Shown piece after piece: positions 26,654 to 38,700 of a stretch of DNA of 64,000 nt. Every line of letters begins with the position of its first letter. Position 1 is the first letter of the stretch. The notes below the pieces were generated by a model that was not told the origin of the DNA, ran no database searches, and saw only the letters and a list, made by a program, of their open reading frames with translations. This DNA comes from Glycomyces xiaoerkulensis (GTDB lineage Bacteria; Actinomycetota; Actinomycetes; Mycobacteriales; Micromonosporaceae). The stretch lies in NCBI RefSeq assembly GCF_002798405.1, contig NZ_PGGV01000010.1, positions 23,462 to 87,461 on the forward strand. The letters are read 5' to 3'. A program made the position numbers and the translations under genes.

Positions 26654-29600
26654 ATGGCTGAGCACAGCACCGACTACCGGAAACTCAGCGACACCCCGAT
26701 CGCCGTCGTCGGGCTCGGCGCGCTCTACCCGCGTTCGAGGGACCTCGGCGAGTTCTGGAACAACGTCGCCGAAGGCGTCGACTGCATCGAAGAGGTCCCC
26801 GAGACCCACTGGCGCGTCTCCGACCACTACGACCCCGACCCGGAGGCCCCGGACAAGACCTACGCCAAACGCGGCGGATTCGTCCCCACGGTCCCGTTCA
26901 GCCCCATGGAGTTCGGCCTGCCGCCGAACACCCTGGAGGTCACCGACGTCCTGCAACTGCTCAGCCTCATGGTCGCCAAGCAGACCCTCCAGGACGCCGG
27001 CGCGCTCGACTCCGACTGGTACGACTCCACGCGCAGCGGCGTGATCCTTGGCGTCACCGGCGCCAACTCGCTGACCCAGCCGCTGGCCACCAGGCTCCAG
27101 ACACCCGTGCTCAAGGAGGTCGTGCGGAGCTGCGGACTGACCGATCAGGACGCCGAGGAGATCGCCGACAAGTTCGGCAAGGCCTTCGCCCCCTGGGAGG
27201 AGAATTCGTTCCCCGGCATGCTCGGCAACGTCGTCGCCGGGCGGATCGCCAACCGCTTCGACTTCGGCGGCACCAACTGCACCGTCGACGCCGCCTGCGC
27301 CAGCTCGCTGGCGGCCATGCACATGGCGGTCTCCGATCTGGTGTCGGGCCGGTCCGACCTGATGCTCACCGGCGGGTGCGACGCCGAGAACACCATCCTG
27401 ATGTACCTGTGCTTCTCCAAGACGCCCGCCTTCTCCAAGAGCGGGCAGATCCGACCGTTCGACGAGGACAGCGACGGCACCCTCATCGGCGAGGGCACCG
27501 GCATGCTCGCCCTCAAGCGCCTCGAGGACGCCGAACGCGACGGCGACCGGATCTACTCCGTCCTCAAGGGCATGGGCACCTCCAGCGACGGCCGGTTCAA
27601 GAGCATCTACGCCCCGCGCCGCGAAGGACAGGTCACCGCGCTCCGGCGGGCCTACGACGACGCCGGATTCGGACCCGAGCAGGTGGGCCTGCTGGAGTGC
27701 CACGGCACCGGCACCTCGGTCGGCGACCTCACCGAGCTGACCGCGCTCCGCGACGTGTACGACGAGGCCACCGACGAGCGGCAGTTCGCCGCCGTCGGCA
27801 GCGTCAAGTCCCAGATCGGGCACACCAAGGCCGCGGCCGGCGCCGCCGGACTGCTCAAGGTGTCCCTGGCCCTGCACGAGAAGGTGCTGCCGCCGACGAT
27901 CAACGTCGAGCGGCCGCGCGAGGCGGTGGACTTCCCCAATTCGCCGTTCCACCTGAACACCTCGGCCAAACCGTGGATCGCCGACCCCGCCCGGGAGCGC
28001 CGCCGCGCCGCCGTCTCCTCCTTCGGGTTCGGCGGCACGAACTTCCACTGCCTGCTCGAAGAGCACGACCCGGCCGGGACCGGGCTCACCGTCCGCGGAC
28101 CCGCCGCCCGCGTCTACGCCTGGCACGCCGCGGACCCGCAGGCGCTGCTGGCGTCGATCGAATCCGACGGCGCCCTGGCCGGGGCCGACCCGGACGAGGC
28201 CGTCCCGGCCGACCACGCCCGCCTCGCGCTGGTCGCCCGCGACGACGACGAGGCCGACGTGCTGCGCAAGGCCGCCGCCTCGCAACTGCGCGCCCGGCCG
28301 GACGCCGAGGAGTTCGCGCTGCCCGGCGGCGCCTACTACCGGCGCTCCGCCCTCGCGCCGCTGGCCGAGGGCGGCAAAGCGGCCGCGCTCTTCGCCGGGC
28401 AGGGCAGCCAGTACGTCGGCATGGGCTCCCGCACCGCCTCGGCCGTACCGCCGGTGCGGGCCGCGTTCGACGCCGCCGCCGCCCGGTTCGAAGGCGCCGA
28501 GCCGCTCGGCCGCGTGGTGTTCCCGCCGACCGCCTTCGACGACGAGGAGCGCCGGCGGCAGGAGACCGCGCTGCGCCGTACCGACTACGCGCAGCCCGCG
28601 ATCGGCGCGCTCGCTGCCGGACAGTTCCGCTACCTGGCCGAGCTCGGCTTCGCCCCCGACGGGACGCTCGGCCACAGCTACGGCGAACTGGCCGCCCTGT
28701 GGGCGGCCGGGAGCCTCGGCGACGAGGACTTCTTCCGGCTCTCCCGCGAGCGGGGCCGCGCCATGGCCGCGCAAGCGGCGGACGCCGACGACCCCGGCAC
28801 CATGGCCGCGGTCAAGGCGGGCGCCGAGCGCGTCGAGGAGCTCCTCGACGGCCGCGACGACGTGGCCGTCTGCAACGTCAACGCCCCGGACCAGGTGGTG
28901 GTCGGCGGCGGTACCGACGCCGTCCGCGCCTTCGTCGACTCCTGCAAGGAGGCCGGCGTCGGCGCGAAGGAGCTGCCGGTCGCCGCCGCGTTCCACACCG
29001 ACCGCGTCGCCCGCGCCGTCGAAGAGTTCCGGTCGGCGGTGTCGACCGCGAAGCTCCGCAAGCCGAAGGTCCCGGTGTACGCCAACACCGCCGGGGCGGC
29101 CTACGGCAAGCGCATCACCACCAACCGGGACGTGCTCGTCGGCCAGCTCGCCGCGCCCGTGCACTTCGGTCCGCGGATCGAGGAGATGTACGCGGACGGC
29201 TTCCGGCTGTTCGTCGAGTTCGGACCCAAGTCGGTCCTGTCGGGTCTGGTCCGCCAGACCCTGGCCGACCGCGAGGACGCCGTCGTCCTCAGCGCCGACG
29301 CGGGCCCCGAAGGCGACGGGGACCGCGCGCTCAAGCAGCTCGCCGCCCGCCTGCTCGTGTTCGGCCTGCCGATGACCCACTGCAACCGATTTACCTCAGC
29401 ATTCGAACCGGCCCCGCCGGTGGAAGGGATAACGATCCCGTTGAACGGTGTGAACTACGTACCCGAGAGCCGCCGCGCCGCCTACCGGGAGGCGCTGGAG
29501 AACGGCTACACCATCGAGTCCGGCCGCGAGGGCGAGACCCCCGCGCCGGAACCGGCCGAGGCGCCCGCCGCCGCGGCCCCCGCGCCCGCGGCGACCGAGC

Positions 29601-30466
29601 CCGCGCACCGGCCCCACGACGACCGGTCCGCCGGATACGGCGCCCGGCCGGCCACGACCGGCATGGTCGCCGCCGAACACCTCTCCATGCACCGCGAGTA
29701 CCTCGACGGCCAACTCCGCGTCGCCGACCGGCTCAGCGGCGTGCTGCAGCGGGAGACCGGCGACGGCGACGGCCTGAGCGACAGCGTCGTCGACGGCATC
29801 AACGCCGTCTCGCAGCACAGCGTCGCCATCGGGCAGAGCCACGCGCAGGCCAGCGAGGTGCTCAGCAACCTCGCCCGACTGGACAGCGGCGTCCCGCTCC
29901 CCAGCGGCAACGGCCACAACGGCAACGGCAACGGCTGCGCGGACTGGAGCGTCGCCGGCGACGGCGCCGCGACGATGCTGGTCGGCTCGCCCGGCGGCAT
30001 CGAGTACGAGCGGCCCGCCCTGGACCCGCCGCAGGAACCGGCCCGGTCCCCGGAGGCGCGGGCCCCCGAGCCCGCCGCCCCCGCACCCGAGCCCGCCGCG
30101 CCGCAGGCCGCCGAGCCCGAGCCTGAGCCCGCCCCCGCACCCGAACCCGCGGCCGAGGAGCCGGCGGAGTCCGGCGCGGACGCGGTCCGGGACGTCCTGC
30201 TGGAGGCCGTCTCCGCCAAGACGGGCTATCCGGCCGACATGCTGGAGACGTCCATGGACGTCGAGGCGGACCTGGGCATCGACTCGATCAAGCGCGTCGA
30301 GATCATGGGAGCGCTGCGGGACCGGTTCCCCGGTTCGGCGGACGCCTCGCCCGAGCAGCTCGGCGAGTTGCGCACGCTGGACGACATCATCGCGTTCGTC
30401 GCCGGAGCGGCCTCCGACGGCCCCGCGGACGCCGAGCTGGAGGTGGTGGGCGGCCCAAAAGCCTGA
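26654..30466 (+). CDS. PUFA-synthase-like subunit, KS-AT-ACP (PfaA N-terminal half)
   Basis: A 1270-aa iterative synthase subunit. The ketosynthase has Cys215 in DAACASSL, His350 in HGTGTS and His390 in IGHTKAAAG, the full triad. The acyltransferase starts at LFAGQGSQYVGMG and has Ser675 in GHSYGE. An Ala/Pro-rich linker leads to one carrier domain with LGIDSIKRVEI (Ser1211), the sequence style of PUFA and enediyne synthase ACPs. PUFA synthases normally carry five or more ACPs in tandem; only one is present here. The KR and DH parts that follow in PfaA are on the next gene, so PfaA is split. It elongates malonyl units together with the downstream KS-CLF protein. Confidence 0.88.
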   Translation: MAEHSTDYRKLSDTPIAVVGLGALYPRSRDLGEFWNNVAEGVDCIEEVPETHWRVSDHYDPDPEAPDKTYAKRGGFVPTVPFSPMEFGLPPNTLEVTDVLQLLSLMVAKQTLQDAGALDSDWYDSTRSGVILGVTGANSLTQPLATRLQTPVLKEVVRSCGLTDQDAEEIADKFGKAFAPWEENSFPGMLGNVVAGRIANRFDFGGTNCTVDAACASSLAAMHMAVSDLVSGRSDLMLTGGCDAENTILMYLCFSKTPAFSKSGQIRPFDEDSDGTLIGEGTGMLALKRLEDAERDGDRIYSVLKGMGTSSDGRFKSIYAPRREGQVTALRRAYDDAGFGPEQVGLLECHGTGTSVGDLTELTALRDVYDEATDERQFAAVGSVKSQIGHTKAAAGAAGLLKVSLALHEKVLPPTINVERPREAVDFPNSPFHLNTSAKPWIADPARERRRAAVSSFGFGGTNFHCLLEEHDPAGTGLTVRGPAARVYAWHAADPQALLASIESDGALAGADPDEAVPADHARLALVARDDDEADVLRKAAASQLRARPDAEEFALPGGAYYRRSALAPLAEGGKAAALFAGQGSQYVGMGSRTASAVPPVRAAFDAAAARFEGAEPLGRVVFPPTAFDDEERRRQETALRRTDYAQPAIGALAAGQFRYLAELGFAPDGTLGHSYGELAALWAAGSLGDEDFFRLSRERGRAMAAQAADADDPGTMAAVKAGAERVEELLDGRDDVAVCNVNAPDQVVVGGGTDAVRAFVDSCKEAGVGAKELPVAAAFHTDRVARAVEEFRSAVSTAKLRKPKVPVYANTAGAAYGKRITTNRDVLVGQLAAPVHFGPRIEEMYADGFRLFVEFGPKSVLSGLVRQTLADREDAVVLSADAGPEGDGDRALKQLAARLLVFGLPMTHCNRFTSAFEPAPPVEGITIPLNGVNYVPESRRAAYREALENGYTIESGREGETPAPEPAEAPAAAAPAPAATEPAHRPHDDRSAGYGARPATTGMVAAEHLSMHREYLDGQLRVADRLSGVLQRETGDGDGLSDSVVDGINAVSQHSVAIGQSHAQASEVLSNLARLDSGVPLPSGNGHNGNGNGCADWSVAGDGAATMLVGSPGGIEYERPALDPPQEPARSPEARAPEPAAPAPEPAAPQAAEPEPEPAPAPEPAAEEPAESGADAVRDVLLEAVSAKTGYPADMLETSMDVEADLGIDSIKRVEIMGALRDRFPGSADASPEQLGELRTLDDIIAFVAGAASDGPADAELEVVGGPKA

Positions 30467-30495
30467 CCCCCGGCCTGGGGCGGCTGCACGCCACA

Positions 30496-32778
30496 GTGAC
30501 CGGCATTCCGGCGCCCGACCAGGTGCCGGACGCCTACCGGGACGGGGCGGTCGCACTCGTCACCGGAGCCGGCGACCTGCGCGAGCCGTGCGCCGAAGCG
30601 CTGCGGTCCCGAGGCTGGGCCGTCCACATCGACGACGCCGTGCCCGAGGGGCTCGACCGCCTCGACCTCGTCGTCGACTGCCTCGAGGCGACCGGCCACG
30701 ACGCCCAGGCCACGGCGCTCGGCGATGCGCTGCTCCGCGCCGGGCAGGCGCAACCGCTGCTCGAGACGGCCTCGCGTGAGGCCCGCGCCGGGTACCTCGT
30801 CGTCACCCGCCTCGACGGCAGGCTCGGCCTCAGCGGCACGGCCACCGAGGACCGGGCCCTGCTCGGCGGCGCGCCCGGCCTGGCCAAGACCCTCGCGGTC
30901 GAGGCGCCCGACCTGTACTGCCGGGCCGTCGACTTCGCGCCCGAGCTCGACCCGGCCGCCTGCGCGGAGCTGTTCCTCGCCGAGGTGCACGACGCCGAGA
31001 CCGCCCTCACCGAGGTCGGCCTCGCCGCTCCGGGCGAGCGGTACACGGTCGGCCTGGCCGCCGAGCCGGACGGCACGCTGCCCGGCGGCGTCGAGGTCGC
31101 CCCGCCCGGCGCGGACGACCTGCTGGTGGTGACCGGCGGCGCCCGCGGCGTGACCGCGGCCTGCGCCACCGGCCTCGCCCGCGCCCACCGCCCCGGGCTG
31201 CTGCTGCTCGGCCGCACCCCGCTGGCCGACGAGCCCGACTGGGCCGACGGCGTCGCCGAGGACGGGCTGCGGGCCGCCGCCGCGGCCGAGCTCAAACGGA
31301 CCGGCGCCAAGCCGACACCGCGCGAGGTGGAGCGGATCGCCCGCGACCTGACCGGGCAGCGCGAGATCCGCCGGACGCTCGCCGACCTCCGCGAGGCCGG
31401 ATCCGAGGCCGAGTACCTCGCCGTCGACATCACCGACGAGAACGCCGTGCGCGAGGCGCTCGCCCCGTACCGCGAGCGGATCACCGGCGTGGTGCACGGA
31501 GCGGGCGTCCTGGCCGACGGGCTGGTCAAGGACAAGCAGGCCGCGGAGGTGCAGCGGGTGCTCGGCACCAAGGTCACCGGGCTGCGGCACGTGCTCGGCG
31601 CCGTGCCCCGCGAGCAGATGCGGCACGTGATGCTGTTCTCCTCGGTCGCCGGATTCTTCGGCAACCGGGGCCAGTCCGACTACGCCATGGCCAACGAGGC
31701 CCTCAACCGGTGGGCCTGCGCGCTGCGCCGACGCGACCGGCACACCCGGGTCACCTCGATCAACTGGGGCGCCTGGGCCGGCGGGATGGTCACGCCCGAA
31801 CTGGAGAAGATGTTCGCCGAGCGCGGCATCACCCTCATCGGGCTGGAAGAGGGCGTGGGCCACTTCGTGGAGCAGTTCGACGCCGAGCGCGGCGGCGACA
31901 CCGTGTGCGTAGTCGGCCCGGACACCCCGCTGTCGGAGGCCGAACCGGCGCCGCTGCCCGACGACGGCCTGGTGCTGCACCGGGACCTGTCGCCCACCGC
32001 GGCCGACTCGGTGATCGCCGACCACGCCATCGGCGGCGCACCGGTGCTGCCGGCCGCCGCCGCCATCGGCGGTGCGCTCGGCGCGGTGCGCCGAGCCGCC
32101 CCCGGAGCGGAGGCGAGCGGCGTGAGCGGGTTCGCCGTCTACAAGGGCGTCGTCTTCGACGACGACGCCCCGACCCGGCTGAGCATGGCGGTGCGGCCGA
32201 CCGGCGCGGCCTCGTACGACGTGGTCATGGCCGACGACGCCGGACGGCCCCGCTACCGCGCCGGAGTCCGCACCGAGGCGAAGACCGCGCCGCCGCAACT
32301 GCGCGGACTGCCGCAGCCGGGCAGCGGCGAGCCGGTGCCGTACTACGAGGACGGGACGCTCTTCCACGGGCCGTCGCTGCGCGGCATCACCGAGCTGCTC
32401 GACCCCGGCGACGGCGGATCCGGTCTGGTCCTCACCGCCCGCCTGGGCGATTCGAGGATCGCCGCGGGCGCCTGGCACGCCGACCGGTACAGCCCCGTCC
32501 TGGCCGACCTGCTGCTGCAGGCCGTCCTGGTGTGGGCCCGAGTCCACCGCGGCGAGGCCGTGCTGCCGACCGGCGTCGAGGAGGTCGACCTGTTCGACGC
32601 GCTGCCCGACGACGAGCCGTTCCTGCTCGCCGTCGACGGCGCCGAGCCGACCGCCGGCGGCGTCCGCTGCACGGTCACCGCCTGCACGCCCGACGGCCGG
32701 GTCCTCCAGCGCTTCGGCGGAGTCGAAGCGGTGCGCAGCCCGGGGCTCGACACGAAGTTCTTGGCACAACCGAAGTAG
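30496..32778 (+). CDS. PUFA-synthase-like subunit, ketoreductase plus dehydratase (PfaA C-terminal half)
   Basis: A 760-aa protein from GTG 30496, 29 bp after the KS-AT-ACP stop; no better start is in frame. The ketoreductase has the NADPH loop VVTGGARGVTAAC (about 210-222) and catalytic SSVAGFFGNRGQSDYAMANEA split into Ser and Tyr parts (about 382-402). The last third is a polyketide-type dehydratase: a DHAIGGAPVLPAAA segment gives the catalytic His, and FHGPSLRG marks the second hot-dog. In classical PfaA these domains follow the ACPs in one chain, so here the chain is broken between ACP and KR. It reduces and dehydrates the beta-keto intermediate. Confidence 0.85.
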   Translation: MTGIPAPDQVPDAYRDGAVALVTGAGDLREPCAEALRSRGWAVHIDDAVPEGLDRLDLVVDCLEATGHDAQATALGDALLRAGQAQPLLETASREARAGYLVVTRLDGRLGLSGTATEDRALLGGAPGLAKTLAVEAPDLYCRAVDFAPELDPAACAELFLAEVHDAETALTEVGLAAPGERYTVGLAAEPDGTLPGGVEVAPPGADDLLVVTGGARGVTAACATGLARAHRPGLLLLGRTPLADEPDWADGVAEDGLRAAAAAELKRTGAKPTPREVERIARDLTGQREIRRTLADLREAGSEAEYLAVDITDENAVREALAPYRERITGVVHGAGVLADGLVKDKQAAEVQRVLGTKVTGLRHVLGAVPREQMRHVMLFSSVAGFFGNRGQSDYAMANEALNRWACALRRRDRHTRVTSINWGAWAGGMVTPELEKMFAERGITLIGLEEGVGHFVEQFDAERGGDTVCVVGPDTPLSEAEPAPLPDDGLVLHRDLSPTAADSVIADHAIGGAPVLPAAAAIGGALGAVRRAAPGAEASGVSGFAVYKGVVFDDDAPTRLSMAVRPTGAASYDVVMADDAGRPRYRAGVRTEAKTAPPQLRGLPQPGSGEPVPYYEDGTLFHGPSLRGITELLDPGDGGSGLVLTARLGDSRIAAGAWHADRYSPVLADLLLQAVLVWARVHRGEAVLPTGVEEVDLFDALPDDEPFLLAVDGAEPTAGGVRCTVTACTPDGRVLQRFGGVEAVRSPGLDTKFLAQPK

Positions 32779-32792
32779 GAGATCTGGGAATC

Positions 32793-35700
32793 ATGTCCAC
32801 CGCACATCGTGTCGCATCGGGCGGCAACGAGCCCGTCGCCATCGTCGGCATGGCCTGCCTGCTTCCCGGGGCCGACAGCCCCGAGCAGTTCTGGGACGGC
32901 CTGATCGCCGGCGCCGACCACCGCACCGAGGGCGGCCGGGACGTCTTCGGCACCGACCCGGACACCCCCGGCGGGTGGGGGGACGACGAGTACCCCATCA
33001 CCACCACCCGCGGCGGCTTCGTGGCCGAACCGGAGATCGACCTGACCGGCCTCGCCGTCCCCGCCGACGACCTGGCAGGCCAGGACCGGGTGGTGCGCTG
33101 GTCGCTCCACACCGTCCGGCAGGCCCTCGCCGACGCCGGTCTGGACCGGGCGTCCGAACGGCTCGGGCGCACCGGACTGGTCCTGGGCAACTACTCGTTC
33201 CCCACCGACTCGTCGGTGGACCTGTGCGTCCCCCAGATCCGCAGGGCGGTCACCGAGGGCCTGGCCCGCGCCGGGCTCCCGGTGCCCGCCGCCGACAGCG
33301 GGCAGGCGCGCGAGCCCGCCGCCGAGAACCTGTGGCCCTTCGGGTCGCCGGCGGTCACCACCGCCGACGCCCTCGGCCTGGGCGGTCCCCGGCTCGCCCT
33401 CGACGCGGCCTGCTCGTCGGCCCTGTACGGCATGTCCCTGGCCCGGGACTACCTGGCCACCGGCCGCGCCGACACCATGGTCGCCGGGGCGGTCTGCGTC
33501 CCCGACCCGCTCCTGATCCACCTGTCCTTCTCCGACCTGCACGCCTACCCGGACAACGGTGTCGCCCAGCCGTTCGACGCCGACTCCACGGGCATCCTCA
33601 CCGGCCAGGGCGCCGGGGTGTTCGTCCTCAAGCGCCTCGCCGACGCCGTCCGCGACGGCGACCGGATCCACGCCGTCCTGGAGTCGATCGGACTCACCAA
33701 CGACGGCGCCGGGAAGCACCTGCTCAGCCCCAGCTCGGCCGGGCAGATCGGCGCCTACGAACGCGCCTACACCGACCTCGACCCGGCCGCGGTGCAGTAC
33801 ATCGAATGCCACGCCACCGGCACCCCGCGCGGCGACGCCACCGAACTGTCCGGCCTCGCCGAATACTTCGGACAGCGCGCCGGGACGGTGCCGCTGCTCG
33901 GCTCCGTCAAGGGCAACGTCGGGCACCTGCTGACCGTCGCCGGGTTCACCAGCGCCCTCAAAACCGTGCTCTCGCTGCGCCACGGCGTCATCCCCGGCAC
34001 CCCCGGCGTCACCGACCCCCGCCGCCCGGCCGGGGCCGAGGCGGCCGCCGACCGGATCGTCCTGTCCAACCAAGACTGGCCCGAGCACGACGGGCCGCGG
34101 CGCGCGGCCGTCTCCGCGTTCGGCTTCGGCGGCACCAACGCGCACCTCGTGCTCGCCGAGCCGACCCCCGCCACCACCGCGACCTCGGGCGAAACCGGCG
34201 CCGCCGACCGGGGATCGGACCCGCAGCACCGGCTCGCCGTCGTCGGGCTCGGCGCACGCCTCGGCCCGCTCGCCGACGCCGAAGCGCTCGCCCGCGCCGC
34301 CCGCACCGGCCAGAGCGCGCTCGTCGAACGCCCCGAACACCGCTGGTACGGCGCCGAGCACCTGGCCGACGGCCCCCTCACCGGCACCGCGATCGACGGC
34401 ACCGACCCGGTCGGCGGCTACTTCGACACCCTGGAGGCCCACCCGCGCACCTACCGCATCCCGCCCAACGAACTGGCCCAGGCCAACCCGCAGCACCTCG
34501 CCCTGTTCGAGGCCGCCGAGCAGGCCCTCGCCGACGCCGGGTACCCGCCCCCGCCGCCCGGCAGCCGGGCCGACGAGCTGCCCGAATCCCGCGTCGCCGT
34601 CGTCATCGCCATGGAGATGGAGCCCCGGTCCCACACCCACCGGGCGCGGTTCGACATCGGCGCCCACGTGCGGGCCGAGTGCGACCGCGCGGGCGTCAGC
34701 CTCGACCCCGAGCAGCTCGACCGGCTGGAGGCGGCCGTCCGCGGCGCCGTCCACGACCCCATCGGCGCCAACGAGGTGCTCAGCTACATCGGCAACATCA
34801 TGGCCAGCCGGGTCTCCTCCTCCCGCAACCTGACCGGCCCCTCCTTCACCGTCGCCGCCGACGCCACCGCCGGAGCCCGGGCGCTGGAGGTCGCCGAGCT
34901 GCTGCTGCTCGACCCCACCATCGAGGCCGTGCTCGTCGGCGGCGTCGACCTCGCGGCCGGAGCAGAGAACACCCGGGCCAGGGCCCGCATCGCCGCCGAC
35001 CGCGGCGAAGGCCCGCCCCCGCTGGGCGACGGCGCCGCGGCGCTGGTCGTCACCCGCGAAGACGCCGTCGGCGAGGCCCGCCGCGCCTACGCCGCCGTCG
35101 AGGCCCTGCGCATCCACACCGCCGACACCGCGGCCGACGCCGCCGCCGGCGCCGCCCGAGCGGCGCTCGACCAAGCCGGACTCGACCCGGCCGACGTGGG
35201 CTACTTCGAGCTCGGCGGAGCCGGGACCGAGCGCCGCCTCGCCGAGACCGACGCCCTCGCCTCCGTCTACCGCGCCGACGATCCCGGCGACCGCTACAGT
35301 TGCGCGCTCGGCTCCACCACCGCCCTGGTCGGCGACACCGGGCGCGCGGCACCGCTCGCCGCCCTGGTGTCGGCCACGCTCGCGCTCCACCACGCGGAGT
35401 ACCCGCCGGCGCCGCCGGGACTGTTCGAAGGCGAGCCCGACTCGCTCGCCGACGGCCGCTTCACCATGCTCGGCGAGTCCCAGCCCTGGCTGCTCGAACG
35501 CCGGGGCGACCGCCGCGCCGCCGCCCTCAGCGTCCTCGGCGAGACCGCCGCCGCGCACGTCATCCTCCGCTCGCCCGCGCCGCGTACCGAACCCGCCGGC
35601 GCGGCCACCGACTGGACGACCGGGCCCGGCGCGTGGCTGCTGCCGCTCAACGCCGACGACGGCGCCGGACTGGCCGCCGCGGCCGGTGCACTGCGCACCC

Positions 35701-38700
35701 GCCTCGCCGAGACCGGCGACCCCGCCCCGCTGGTGCGGGAGGCCGCCGGCGCCCCGCGCCCCGGCCGCCTCACCGCGGTCCTGGTCGGCGCGGACGCCGA
35801 CCGGCTCGAGGCCGAACTCGCCGCGGCCGAACGGGACCTGCCGAAGGCCGCGGCCGAAGGCCGCGAGTGGAGCACCCCCTCCGGGAGCTACTTCACCGCC
35901 CGGCCCGCCGGCCCGGACGGCCGCGTCGCCTTCGTCTACCCGGGCGCGTTCACCACCTACCCGGGCGCCGGACGCGACCTGTTCCGGCTCTTCCCCGGCC
36001 TGCGCGCCGACTTCGAGCGGGAGGCCGACCGGCCCGCCGAACGGTTCAAGCACCGGCGCCTCTACCCGCGATCGGCCGGGCCCATGCCGCGCCGCGACCT
36101 GATGCGCCACGAAAGCGAACTCATCGAGGACACCCCGGTGATGCTGGCCGCCGGCACCAACTTCGCGGTGGTGCACACCCGGCTGCTCCGCGACGTGCTC
36201 GGCATCGAACCGCACGGCGGCTTCGGCTACAGCCTGGGCGAGTCCAGCATGCTGTTCGCCACCGGAGTGTGGACCGAATCGGCCCGCGACGACGCCGCGC
36301 TCGCGGCCAGCCCGCTGTTCAAGAACCGGCTGCGCGGCCGCAAGGAGCGGGTCCGCGAGGAGTGGGACCTGCCCGAGGCGACCCCCGACGCCGAGGTCTG
36401 GACCACCAAGGTCCTGCTCACCTCGCCCGACGAGGCCCGAGGGGCCATGAGCGGCCTCGACCGGGTCTACCTCACCCACGTCAACACGCCCGGCGAAGTC
36501 GTCGTCGCCGGTGCGCCCGCACAGGTGCGAGCGGTGATCGAGAAGCTGGGCTGCCAGTCGGCCCGCCCGCCCGCCGACCACGTCATGCACTGCCCGATCG
36601 TCGCGCCCGACACCGCCGACCTGGCCGCGCTCAACGACTACCCGCTCGGCGAACCCGCCTCCGGCCTCGAACTGCTCTCGGCCTACGACTACGGCACGGT
36701 GCCCGTCGGCGACCGGGCGGTCATCGCCGACCGGATCGCCTGCACGCTGAGCGACACCATCGACTTCGCGCGACTGGCCCGGACCGCCCACGACCGGGGG
36801 TTCCGCTACTTCATCGAGGTCGGGCCCGGCGCCACCTGCACCCGCTGGATCACCGAGACGCTGGACGGCCTCGAGCACGTCGCGGTCTCGGTCGACCGCC
36901 GCGGCGCCGCCACTGGAACCGTGCTCGCCCAGGCCCTGGCCCGCCTGGTCAGCCACGGCCTGCCGGTGGACCTCGGGGTGCTCTTCGGCGACGGAACCGA
37001 GGCCCCCGCCCGCCGCTCGCCGGTCGTCCGGGTGCCCTGCGGCGGAGAGCCGATCGCCGACCGCGTGGCCGGCGCCGCCGCCGACCTGCTCGGGCCGTCC
37101 GAGCCCCACGAATCCACCGAGGTGAACACGACCATGACCTCCGAATCCGCACCGACCGCGCCCGAGCCTTCCTACGAGCTGACGCCCTACGAACCGGCGA
37201 GCGCGGCCCACGACCAGATCGTCATCGAGGGCGAGCCCTTCGTGCACCTGGCCGAACCCGAACCGGCGCGAGCCGAGCCCGCCGGACGGCCGCGGGACTT
37301 CCGCGCGCCGTGGCGGACCGGCGCGGCCCCCGACGCGGGCCGGTTCCGCCCGCTGCAGGTGCTGGCCGCGAACGTGGCACGGGCCCACCGGGCCGCGCTG
37401 CACGCCCAGCACGCCATGCTGGAGGGTCCGCTGCAGGTCCTGGAAGGGCCCATGAACGGCAGCGCGGCGCCGCCGCCCGCGCCCACGATGCCGCCCCCGC
37501 CCGCAGCGCCCGCAGCGCCCGCCTCGCCGCCCGCCCCCGCGGTCGGCCCGCCGCCCCCGCCGCCCGCAACCGGCGACGGCGGAGGCGACCGCACCGTCAT
37601 CTGGGACCAGGACGACCTGCTGGAGTTCGCCGGCGGCCACGTCGCGCCCGTCTTCGGCCCCGACTTCGCCGAGGTCGACCGCTACCCGCGGCGCTGCCGC
37701 CTGCCGGAACCGCCGTACCACTTCGTCACCCGGGTCACCCACCTCAAAGGCGAGACCGGCGTGTTCGAACCGTCCGAGATCACCACCGAGTACGACGTGC
37801 CGGCCGACGCCTGGTACACCGTCGACGGACTGGTGCCGTGCGCGGTCACGATCGAGGCCGGCCAGTGCGACATGCTCCTGATCGCCTACCTCGGCGTCGA
37901 CTTCAAGAACCGGGGCGAGCGCGTCTACCGGCTCCTCGACAGCCGCCTGGTCTTCCACGGCGGGCTCCCCCGCGAAGGCCAGACGCTCCGCTACGACATC
38001 AACATCGACCGGTTCGTGTGGAACGGCGACAGCCTGCTGTTCTTCTTCAACTACCGCTGCTACGCCGACGGCGAGCTGATCCTGGAACTCCTCGACGCCT
38101 GCGCGGGCTTCTTCAGCCCGGCCGAGCTGGAGGAGTCCCTCGGCGTCGTGGAGAGCGCCGCCGAGGCCGAGCGCCGCGAGGCCATGACCCCGGCCTGGTT
38201 CAAGCCGCTCGCCCGCACCGACCGCACCGGCCTGACCGGCGCCGACCTCCAGCGGCTCACCGAGGGACGGCCCGGCGAAGTGTTCGGGCCGAGCTGGGAC
38301 CAGCACGCCGACGGCGTCAACCCGTCGCTGCGCCTGCCCGACGCGAAGCTCCGCATGATCGACGAGATCACCTCGATCGACCGGCTCGCCGGCCCGCGGA
38401 CCCTCGGACACCTCACCGCGGTCAAGCGGCTCGACCCCGACGGCTGGTACTTCGCCTGCCACTTCACCGGCGACCCGGTGCTCGCCGGATCGCTCATCGC
38501 CGAAGGCGGCGTGCAGATCCTGCAGACCTACGCCCTCTACCTCGGCATGCACATGGTGTTCCCGGACGCCGAATTCCAGGCCGTGCCCGGTCTGGAGACC
38601 GAGGTCAAGGTGCGCGGCCAGATCACCCCCGACACCGGCGAAGTCCGCTACGAAGTGGACGTCACCGACCTGGCCATGCTGCCGCGCCCCACCGTCATCG

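Noticed and set aside
34230..35100. Second ketosynthase as an active KS
   Set aside because: The Cys position reads VAADATAG, so it is a chain-length-factor-type dead domain, as in all PfaC proteins.
37480..37600. Pro/Ala-rich repeat in the PfaC-type gene
   Set aside because: It is an interdomain linker of a megasynthase with irregular units, not a meaningful DNA repeat.
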